A DNA stretch of 64,000 nucleotides, taken from Kalmusia sp. IMI 367209 (lineage: Eukaryota; Ascomycota; Dothideomycetes; Pleosporales; Didymosphaeriaceae). The position numbers and the translations under genes were made by a program. A model generated the notes under the pieces. That model had not been told where the DNA came from. It saw nothing but the letters and a program-made list of their open reading frames with translations, and made no database searches. How positions within the stretch are numbered: position 1 is the first letter of the stretch; each line of letters starts with the position of its first letter. Shown here piece by piece: positions 38,248 through 50,200 of the stretch. Where the stretch lies: the NCBI GenBank assembly GCA_027946365.1, contig JAPEUQ010000004.1:3720001-3784000 (forward strand), in the 5' to 3' direction.

Positions 38248-41200
38248 ATGGGTTCTTCAGTACACGCAAAAGATGACATGAGTTACTGGCGAGATGCGTT
38301 AGTCGACAGCGATCACGTCCCATACCCCCCTCTTCCATTTTCTGTCCAGAAACCAACGATCAATGCTTTTGTTGACCACGAGGTGTCCTTACTTCCAACA
38401 GACCTCTCAACGGTCAGCACAACTGTTCTTGTTCGTGCAGCATGGGCTCTGGTTGCTGGTCGGATGAGCAACTTGGAAGATGTGGTCTTCGGCATAGTGG
38501 CTTCCAACAAGGCACTAAGCGATGCTCTGAGCGATGCTTCCGGTGGAATGCACGAGCCCAATACCGATGTGTTCCCATCTAGGGTTCAATGGGCCAGCGA
38601 TTGGACAGTCCCGCGTTACTTGAACAGTGTCAACCAAGGAGCAAAAGATGTGGAGCCTTTCGAGACTACCGGATTGGAACGTATCGCCGGTTCCTGTGCT
38701 GGAGCCGAACAAGCATGTTCATTTCAAACAGTACTCGAAATTCAGTCAGAGAAAGGGAGAATTGGGCAAGAGCTCCACGAGCATTGGCGAATGGATAATA
38801 TTGCGCTATACCTACACATGCTGAGCCAACCGGACAGCATCAAAGTGGAGGCAAGCTTTGATAAGCGGGTTATTGACTCGTGGATGGTTCGAAAGCTCAT
38901 CAGTCACTTTGAGCTTGTGTTAGGTCAGCTTCGCAAAGCTTCCCCCGAAACCACCATCGCGGATCTCGAGATGGTTACAGAGATGGACCTTGTGGCGACC
39001 TGGGAGCGCAACAGAGAACTTCCTCCACCTATCCAGCGATGCATTCACAAGATCTTTGAGCAGCAAGCTCAAGCTTATCCTGAAGCAATCGCTTTGCAAG
39101 CTTGGGATGGCGAGATGAGCTATAGGGAGCTTGACAGATTATCAACAATGCTAGCCGGGAATCTTTTTCAATATGGCATCGGAGCAGATGCCCTAGTACC
39201 TTTGTGTTTCGAAAAGTCCATGTGGGCTGTTGTGGCACTACTGGGTATCTTGAAATCTGGAGCTGCCTTCGTGCTCCTCGATCCCTCCCTGCCAGTTCAA
39301 CGACTAGCTACCATCATTGAGAAAACCAGGAGCAAGATTGTTATATCCTCAACTACGTGTTTCGAGGTCGTTGCGGATTATGCGGAGAAGACCGTAGTCG
39401 TTGGAGTTGAGCTGTTCAAAGATCTAAGTCATCAACCTCCTCAAAAATTAGACGAGATCAGCTCTGAGTCGCTCATGTATGTGGTCTTCACATCAGGTAG
39501 CACAGGAACCCCAAAAGGTGCAATGATCACTCATCAAAACTTCGCCTCGGCAATGTTCTACGAAGCGGAGTCTTACAGGCTTGATAGAAGATCAAGGATC
39601 TACGACTTTGCCTCTTATGGATTCATTGTCTCCATCGTCAACATGTTCAACGCCCTATGCTCGGGAGCTTGTATCTGTATACCACGTGAAGAGGATAAAC
39701 GCAACAGGCTTGTAGAGAGTATTAACTCCTTGCGTGCCAACATCATACACCTAACGCCTTCTACTGCAAAACTACTAAGCCCAGAAGAGGTTCCGGGAAT
39801 TCGTACGGTGGTTTTCTCAGGCGAAGGACTTCATGCCGATGACCTCAAAAAATGGTGGGGCAAAGTTTATGTATTGAATGTCTATGGTCAGTCAGAGTGT
39901 GCTCCAAGGGCAACGATCAATGACAGTGCAACTACACCGGCGGAGGCCACGCGAATAGGAAGAGGTTTAGGGCAGAAGACATGGATTGTGGACCCTCAGA
40001 ATTATAATAGGCTTGTGCCAATAGGTTGTGTAGGAGAGTTACTCCTTGAGGGGCCGCAGGTAGGACGTGGGTATCTTGAAGATTCGGAGAATACCACATC
40101 CTCATTTATTAAAGATCCAGTTTGGCTGCTGTCAGGTCCTCGAGAGGGTCTTGGAAGGTCTGGACGGCTTTATAAGACGGGAGATCTGGTACAATCTACC
40201 CGCGATGGAACGCTTACACTAGTGGGGCGCAAGGACGCCCAGGTTAAGATCAGAGGGCAACGGGTCGAGCTTGGCGAAGTTGAGCACCGGGTACTTGAAT
40301 GCATCGATGAAGCTAAGCAAGTTGTGGCTGAAGTATTCATGCCCAGAGGCGACAGCGAAAACCCGGTATTAGCAGCCTTTTTACTCCTCGGCGGTACTGC
40401 TTCAAGAAAAGTACATGAAAAGAATGGTTTTCACACTGCTGAAATATACCATATCACGACTGAGACTCTGTCAAGATTACACGATAGCCTTCCATCTTAC
40501 ATGATACCTTCTGTTTATCTATCTGTGGCTGAGATACCTAGGACAGCTACCAACAAGATCGATCGCCGACAGCTTCGCGATATAGGCGCCTCTTACTCAG
40601 CACAGCAGCTCGCTGAGATGCGGACCAGTGCCAGTGGGCCCAAAGAATCACCAAATCAGCCCATGGAGAAGCAAATTCAGGCCCTGTGGAGCCGGGTCTT
40701 GAATCTAAATTCATCTTTTATCGGGCTTGGTGACAGCTTCATTGAGCTCGGCGGTGAGTCCATCACCGCCATGAGAGTAGTAAGCGAAGGTCGTCGCATG
40801 GGAATTGACCTCTCTGTTGCGACCATCCTGACCTCTAGTACTCTAAAGGAAGTCGCAGATCGAAGCTCGTACATAGAACAAGTCACATTCGAGGCAATTG
40901 AGCCCTACAGCCTCTTAAAAAGCGGAGCAAGATTACCTTTACTTCTCGAAGAAACTGCTGCGTTGTGTGGCACGTACCAAGAGGCGATTTTAGACATCTA
41001 TCCTTGTACTCCGCTTCAAGAAGGGTTGTTCTCTTTAGCCTTAGCCTCAAAGCAAGGAGATTATGTTGCCCAATTCACCCTGGATATCTCGGATCACATC
41101 AACGTGGATCGTCTCTGTGAAGCATGGGGACAAGTAATAGAAAGGACGCCAATTCTAAGAACAAGAATCGTTGCCAATCACAACGAAGGCTTGTTGCAAG

Positions 41201-44200
41201 TCGTTTTGGATGAGAAGGTTCATTGGATTACAACATCAGGCCTGGATCAATATCTGAAAGCTGATCGGGAGCTCCGCATGGGAATTGGCCAGCCTCTTTC
41301 GCGCTATGCACTCATCAAGGATCACAAAGGCTCAATTAAATGGCTTACTTGGACATTACATCATGCGCTCTATGATGGCTGGTCTTTCCCCATTTTATTG
41401 AAAGCACTCAATGATGCTTATAGCGGAGTTACACTCAAAGAGCATCCGCCGTTCAACAGATTTATCAAGTACATCTCGGATATGGATGTTGACGCTGCCA
41501 GTAATTATTGGCGAGATCTGCTGATGGATTACGATAACGCTCCATTCCCTACACTTCCCCCATCAGTGAAGCAGCCATTGACCAATACCATTCTCGAACA
41601 TCAAGTTGATTTGACGGGGCATCAAAATAGCTCAGCAAACATCACATTATCGACTCTCATACGGGCTGCATGGGGACTCGTCATGGGTAACATCACAAGC
41701 ACAAACGATGTTGTCTTTGGGATGCCAGTGTCTGGGAGAGCTGCACCAGTGTCTGGAATTGAATTGATGACTGGTCCGACCCTTGCAACGGTCCCAGTTC
41801 GCGTGAAATGGGAAGCTGACCATAAATTGACCGATTTTCTTGAAGTAGTCCATCACCAAGCGATCGAAATGATGCCCTTTGAGCAAATTGGGCTAGGACG
41901 CATATCGGAAAGCGGTCCGGGAGGCGAACGAGCTTGCGCTTTTCAAACTCTGATTTTGATACACCCAGATATTAAGACTGCGAAGAATGATCTTCTAGGC
42001 GAGTGGAGTGGAGTCAGAGAGCGAGAGAGCACGTATGCACTAATGCTCGAGATACAAATGCATATCACGGGATTTACGATCACTGCAAGCTTTGACTCGA
42101 GAATCATCAAACCTTGGGTTGTGCGGATGCTACTGGAACGACTGGAACATGTATCGACGCAGCTTCGATTCGCAGATGCTGAAGCCCTTGTTGGCGATGT
42201 TGAGCCCATGACCCAAAGAGACCTGGATACTATATGGGGATGGAATCATGATCTTCCAGAGCCAGTGAATGATCTCATGCACAAAATAATTCAGCGACAC
42301 GCTATTACGACTCCCAACAGTCTTGCGATATGCGCATGGGATGGCGATCTGACGTATAGCCAGCTTGATCAAGAGTCTACAAAGCTTGCGTGGCGTCTAG
42401 TCGATGAAGGAGTCGAGCCCGACCAAATAGTCCCTCTCTGCTTTGAGAAGTCGATGTGGACTCCTGTCGCGATGCTCGGCGTACTTAAAGCAGGTGGAGG
42501 CTTTGTCTTGTTGGATGCAGCTCTACCAGAGCAGAGACTCGCTACAATTGTACAACAAGTAAGCCCGCGAGTGATGCTGTCGTCACACATGAACCTGCCT
42601 CTCGCCACACGTCTGACGAGCAATGTGATAAGAGTGGACAACGAATTTTTTATCAACGCTCTGGAGCAGCCGGGTCGCATACTCACGGACCATAGTCCAG
42701 AGAGCCTCATGTATATTGTGTTCACCTCGGGTAGTACCGGCACACCGAAGGGTGTTATGCTCAGTCACAAAAACTTTGCCTCTGCCGTTCGTCATCAAGA
42801 AAAGTACTACAGGGAAGAGGGACAGTCGAGAGTGTACGACTTTGCTTCCTACAGCTTTGATGTGGCAGTGCTGAACGTTTTCAATACGTTAGCATTAGGT
42901 GGCTGTCTCTGCGTCCCTAGCGATCAGGAACGAAAGGACAATCTTGCGGAAAGTATAAATTCCTTCCGAGCGACTTTACTCGACATCACACCATCACTAT
43001 CCCGGCTTTTAATCCCTGAAGAACTTCCAAGTCTAAAAAAGATCATACTCGGCGGAGAAGCGCTACTACAGAGGGATGCTGATCTTTGGCGCGGAAAAGT
43101 TGAGATGTTGAATAGCTACGGCCCCTCGGAATGCACACCTAATGCAACGATGAACGAAGACATGTCAACTTTAGAAGAGGCTCTTAGTATTGGGAAAGGC
43201 GCTGGTCAAGTGACATGGATCGTAGACCCCGATAATCATGACGTCCTAATTGCTCCTGGGTGTGTGGGCGAATTATTGCTCGAAGGACCGCTCGTTGGTC
43301 GCGGTTACCTAAATGAACCGGGCAAGACTGCCGCAGTATTTGTTGATAACCCTTCCTGGCTGTTGAAAGGATCATTAGGTCGGCCAGGCCGCCAAGGGCG
43401 ACTATATAAAACAGGCGACTTAGTACAGTACACTGAGAACGGTGCCTTAACTTTCCTTGGACGCAAGGACATGCAGGTTAAAATCCGAGGTCAGCGGGTG
43501 GAACTCGGAGAGATCGAGCTCCGTATCCATGAATCTATAGATCTTGTGGAACACGCGGTGGCGGAGGTCATTGTCCCCAGCGGAAAGGGGGCAAGACCTA
43601 CCCTCGCAGCATTCATCTGTATCAAAGATACGAACTCTAAAGACGAGGAAGAGTCACGGTCGGCGAAGATCTTTCCGATCGAGCCAGAAGTACAGAACAA
43701 GCTTCATGAACGCCTCCCCATATACATGGTACCATCCGTATTTTTCAAGTTACCAGAGCTACCTATGACACCATCGGGGAAGATCAATAGAAAGCAGCTT
43801 CGCGAGATTGGGGCTTCATTTACTGTTATGGAGCTAGCCGAAATCAGAACTGCTGAAAATTCCGATAAACGTCAACCTCATAGCAAGGAGGAGAAGGCTC
43901 TCCAACAGCTCTGGAGTCAGATCCTTGGCATTGAGCTGGATGCGATCGGACTCGGGGACGATTTCTTCCAACTCGGCGGAGATTCTATTGCTATCATGAA
44001 GATGGTGGCAACAGCTAGAAATCAGGGAATTGAAATTCAAGTAGCAGACGTGTTCCTCCGTCCCAGCCTCGAGCAATTGGCGAGTGGCTTGAAAAGCCGG
44101 TCTACACCCCTCGAAGCCCCGATTGCGCCATTCGACCTTCTCGAGATCAATACTGATCAAGATCTCGTTCGTCACGACATCGCAGCTATATACAATTGGG

Positions 44201-47200
44201 ATCCAAGCGACATTCTGGACATATATCCATGCACACCCCTTCAAGAAGGTCTCCTCTCACTCTCCTCCAAACAACCTGGAGATTACATATGGCAGCAAAC
44301 CTTAGAATTGTCTCCGGATATTTCTGTTGACGCCTTTCGTAGTGCATGGGAAAAAGTTTTCCAAGAATCAGAGATCCTTCGCACTAGAATTGTACAGGAC
44401 AGCGCATTGGGTTCCTTGCAGATTGTGTTAGATGAAGACATCCAGTGGATTGAGAGCTCTGATTTGGAAGAGTATCAACATCTTGACAGAACGCAAACGA
44501 TGGAACCAGGTAATCGACTAGTTCGTTATGCCCTCATCAAGGACGAGGACGGAGTAGTCAAATGGTTTGTCTGGACGATTCATCACGCTTTGTACGACGG
44601 ATGGTCAATGCCTTTGATCTTGAAAGCCGTTGACTTGGCTTGTCAGGGGAGCTCTTTTGATGCGTCACTCAGATTCAATCGCTTCATCAAATATGTCAAC
44701 AATATCGACGGTGAAAAATCAAAGATTTACTGGAAACGTGCGTTAGAGGATTTCGACGATGCACCTTTCCCTTTGCTCACACAAACAATTACGCAAGCTG
44801 TCGCGGATGAAACCACACATGTCACCATTAAGTTGCCCCAACTTCGTGCTTCTAATTTCACCGTAGCCATACTCGTACGCGCTGCATGGGCATTATCCAC
44901 AGGCCATTGGACAAACTCAAAAGATGTCGTATTCGGCGCGACAGTGTCTGGAAGAAATGCGCCGGTTACTGGTATTGAGACACTAATGGCACCAACTATT
45001 GCAACAGTTCCAGTCCGAATAAAGTGGTCCGATCATTGGAGGGTTTCTGACTTTATGGAGATGGTAAACCAGCAAAATGTTGATATGATCCCCTTTGAGC
45101 AGACAGGACTTCGTCGCATAGCCAAACTTTGCGCTGGGAGCAAACAAGCATGTCAATTCCAGACGCTTCTTGCAGTCCAGCCCAAAGATGCAAGCTCTGA
45201 GTCAGATTCCCTCGGGAAATGGCAAGAGATTTCTTATAGCTGGAGTGGTACCTATGCTCTAGAACTCCTTGCTCAACTTGACACGGACAGCATCAAGCTC
45301 GAAGCAAGCTTTGATGCACGGCTGATCAAACCATGGTATCTGAAGAAACTTATTCATCATTTCAGCGCTACATTGCAACAACTTGCCTCCGGGGACCCAT
45401 CTGCAAAGATATCAGAATTGAATCGCATTGCAGAAGACGACTTGGACACAATTTGGCGTTGGAATCACGCCGTGTCACAATCCGATGAAAGACTTGTACA
45501 GTTCGAGGGTGCAGACGAGATACCTTGGGTTGTAGACGCAGGAGATTACAATCGTCTCGCACCAGTGGGATCCGTTGGAGAGCTCCTAATTGAGGGAGGC
45601 AGTCAGCGGGAATTCAACGGAAGACCTGGAGAGTCTTACATTCAAGATCCCGAGTGGTTGCTATCTGGCAGACCAGGCAGACCTGGAAGGCATGGTAATC
45701 TCTACAGGACTGGAGACTTGGTTCGTTACGATGAAGATGGCAGTTTAGTGTTCATCTCGCGAAAAGACATTGAAGTCAAGATACATGGGCAACCAGTCGA
45801 CTTACCTGAGGTTGAGCGTTGCGTACAAAAGTCAATACCGGAGGCTAAGCAAGTCATCGCGGAAGTCATTTTGCCCGTGGGTGAGGGTGCGAGGTCTACA
45901 CTCGCTATCTTCATTCCTAAAAATCTGTTCACACCGATTGGAAGCAATGCAAGAACGGAAAAGCCTATTGCGCAGGTCAGACCCATCGACAGCAAAGTGG
46001 AAGATGAATTGGTCCGGGCTCTCCCGCGCCACATGGTACCAACGGTATTTCTCTCTGTCGAGGCTCTCCCTGTTACTTTGTCTGGACAAGTCGACCGCAA
46101 GTTATTACGTGAGATTGGTGGGTCTTTATCAGTGCATGAGTTGGCCGAAAAGCGTTCAGATGCGCAGGGAACAAAAAGACAGCCCACAACGGATATGGAG
46201 AAGCGAATACAACGATTTTGGAGCCAGGTACTAAATGTAGACCTTGGTTCCATTGGTCTCGACGACAACTTCTTCCATCTCGGAGGAGATTCAATAGAAG
46301 GGATGAGAATGGTCAGTGTGGCCGGGAGAGATGGTGTCAAGTTGATGCTTACCGACCTTTTCCGCCATCCTAAGCTGGAGGATGTGGCGAGCAAAGCATC
46401 TTACGTCAATTCAGACAAAAGCCACGATATCATTCCATTCTCCTTATTGCAAAGGAATGTTGACAGGGAAAACCTTATGGATGCGGCCGCAATCTCATGT
46501 GATATAAGTAAGGCGTTGATCGAGGATATATATCCTTGCACACCACTCCAAGAAGGACTCCTGTCGCTATCTTCGAAGAACGGAGACTATGTCACACAGT
46601 TTACACTCAAGATATCCGACGAAGTGGACCTATTGCGGTTCCGGAAGTCCTGGGAAGAGATGTTTCAGAGGGCAGCCATCCTCCGGACAAGAATCATCGT
46701 GGATGAAATGAACGATCGTCTGTTACAAGTCGTTTTAGATGAACAAATGAAGTGGACAATGGCTTCTGACTTATCCAACTACTTGGTGTCTGATCGAAAC
46801 CAGGCCATGACCATTGGAAAACCACTTGCACGATTCGCTCTCATTTCGGAAGTGACTGGTTCCGAATGGCTTGTATTGACAGTCCACCACGCGCTTTATG
46901 ATGGCTGGTCACTGCCACTCATGATTGATCAAGCAAGCAAAATCTATCAAGGCCGCAAACTTGAGCCTTGTCTCTCTTTCAACCGATTTATACAGTATGT
47001 CATTTCACAGGACAATAACTCAGCGACAGAATACTGGCAAAGTTCACTAAAGGGCTGTCATCACGTTCCATTTCCTGCCTTGCCCGCATCGGTCCGAGAA
47101 CCGGCGGCACACCAGTCGGCCAGGCAGCGTATCTTGCTGAGCAAGGGTGTACTCTCAGATATTACAACGTCAACCTTGGCTCACGCCGCGTGGTCCTTGG

Positions 47201-50200
47201 TTATTGGGCGAATGATTGGTACGGAAGAAGTTGTTTTCGGTACCACCATCTCTGGCCGAAGCGCCTCCGTTACTGGTATTGACGAGATCGTCGGGCCCAC
47301 CATAGCTACAGTCCCAATGCGCGTGATGTGGTCGAGGACTTCGACCATCAAAGAGTTCTTAGACGCACTGCAGCATCAGCGGACGGAAATGATTCCTTTT
47401 GAACAGACTGGACTTCATCGAATCGCGAAACTCAATACAGACTGCGCAACAGCTTGCCAATTCAACACACTCCTTATCATTCAACCACAGGAGCGTGAGC
47501 GTCAAGAAAATGTTTTTGGAATCTGGCAGGATGACGAGGGACAGAAGACCAACACATATCCTCTCACCCTATTCATTGAGTTGGGTGAATCTGAAGTTTT
47601 TGTGAAAGCCAGCTTCGATTCGCGAGTCATTGAGCCTCTGACAATGACCAGACTTCTCGAACAATTCGAAGCTACCATATGTGAGCTACATGTGAACAGT
47701 GAGAATCACAGCAAAACACTTCGAGAGCTGGCCCAAGTTCCATTGAACGATTTGCGAGCCCTCTGGAAAGAAAATAGTGTAGTTCCTCAACCCATCAATA
47801 CGCTCATACACGCAACGGTCGAGGAGCAGGCCCGAACCAGGCCAACGGCCCCGGCTATACATGCATGGGATGGCGATCTTTCATACGAGGAACTAGACAG
47901 GCTCTCGACGACCCTCTCCATATATCTTGTTGAACTCGGTGTAGCTCCTGGTGTGGTCATTCCACTATGTTTTGAAAAGTCCAAGTGGGTTATCGTGTCG
48001 CTCTTTGGTGTGCTCAAGGCGGGAGGAGCATTCGTCTTGCTTGACACGTCGCTGCCAGAGCAAAGATTGAAATCTATCGTTCAACAGTTTGAAGGTAACC
48101 TTGTCTTATCGTCGTCAACGTACCAACGCGATGGTATATCTTTGTCAGAAACTATCGTGGTGGTAGATGCTGAATTGCTCAAGAACATTGCCAAGACTTC
48201 TAGTAGCAGTACACCGGTTCTGTTAAGTCCCGAGTCTGTCGCATACGTTGTCTTTACCTCTGGCAGCACGGGCATTCCCAAAGGGGTTCAGGTGAGCCAC
48301 AGAAACCTAGTGTCGGCAATACACTACCAACGAGTCCACTTTAAATATTCGGAGAGCTCCAGGTTCCTTGACTTTGCATCCTATAGCTTTGACATGGCTC
48401 TTTTCACCATATTTCATAACTTCGCTGCCGGCGCATGTCTTTGTATCCCTAGGGACGAAGATCGAAAGAACAACCTTTCAAAGACCATCTCATCTCTTAA
48501 AGCTGATACACTTGTCCTAACGCCATCTGTATCACGATCTATAAGACCAGAGGACGTCCCAGGGGTACGATCTATACTCTGGTGTGGTGAAGCGCTCCAC
48601 AGCAAAGATGCAGAGCCGTGGTTTACAAAGACACATTCAATCAACACATACGGACCCTCTGAGTGCACACCAGTAACCACCATCAACTATAACCCCAAGA
48701 ATGTAGAAGAAATGGGATATATTGGTCACGGTGTCGGGGTTGTGACATGGGTAGTTGATCCTGAGGACTACAATCATTTAGTTCCCATTGGGCATGTAGG
48801 AGAACTACTGCTCGAAGGCCCGTTAGTTGGACTTGGCTACTTGAAGAAACCAAAGGAGACTTCAAAATCCTTTATTCACGATCCCAGCTGGTTAGTCGAA
48901 GGATTTGAGGAACACTTAGGACGCAACGGCCGCCTCTACCGCACTGGTGATCTTGTTCGATATACTAGTGACGGTAACCTCGTTTTCGTCGGCAGACGAA
49001 ATACGAAAGTTAAAGTTCGCGGTCAATGGGTTGAATTAGGTGACGTTGGCTATCAAGTAGCCGAGCATCTTCCTGGTGTGAAACAGGTCGTTGCTGAAGT
49101 AATCGCTCCTGGAGGGGATGAGACGCGGCCGCTGCTCGCCGCATTCGTGCAGCAAGGAGAATCTGGTCAGAATCCTGGAACATCAGAGTCGGCATCGATC
49201 CTCAAGGTGTATCATATGGACGCCCAGGCAGAGGTCGCCTTATCCGAGAGCTTGCCGAAACACATGATGCCGGATGTGTACTTCTCTGTGACACAAATCC
49301 CCATGACGGCTGCTGGGAAGACGAACCGCGCACGGCTACGTGAGCTTGGTGCAACTCTCACCATACAAGAGCTTGCCGATCTACGCACGGCCGGACAAGG
49401 ACCAAAACGCCTGCCTAGTACGGCAGCAGAGATTCAGATGCAGCTTATCTGGAGCCACGTCCTCCAAGTAGAAACGGATACGATAGGACTTGACGATAAC
49501 TTTTTCCAGCTCGGAGGGGACTCCATTGGTGCTATGAAGCTTGTGGGAGCCGCCCGAAAGGAGGGCATAGTTCTTACCATGGCGAACATCTTCCATAATC
49601 CAAGACTAGAACAACTTGCCCGCCTCGGGAGTCTTGATGAGGACGATTTCAAGTCTTTTACTGGCTCGGATGAGGATGAGATCATTGCATCTACTCAAAA
49701 GTTGGAGCTGTTAGCTGAGCTCGACTCACTCAATCTCAACTCGAATACTTCCGAAGTCGCAGAAATCCTCCCACTCACTGACTTCCAGTATAACTTAGTC
49801 AAGGCCTCAATGAGCAATCCACCACTATTCTGCAACTATTTTTACCTCGATCTAGATGTCAGCCCAGATATCAATCAGTTGGAAAGCGCATGCACGTGGA
49901 CGTTGGAGCGGCTGCCTATATTACGATCAAGATTTTTGCCAATCCAGGGATCTTTCTGGCAGGTGATACCTCAACAAGTACAAGTAGCACTGCAAGTCAT
50001 AGATGTCAGTGAAGACTTGGATACATTCTCTGCCGAGTTCTGCTCCAGAAATTCGGAGAGTATTAAGGTCACCGACGCGCCCTTTGCCGTTTTGTTGTTT
50101 CGAGACAAGGAAAATAAGGCCCGCCTAGTGCTTCGCATGTCTCATGCGCAGTACGACGGTATCTCCTGGGTCCAGATCTTTACCGCTATCCTACAAGGCC

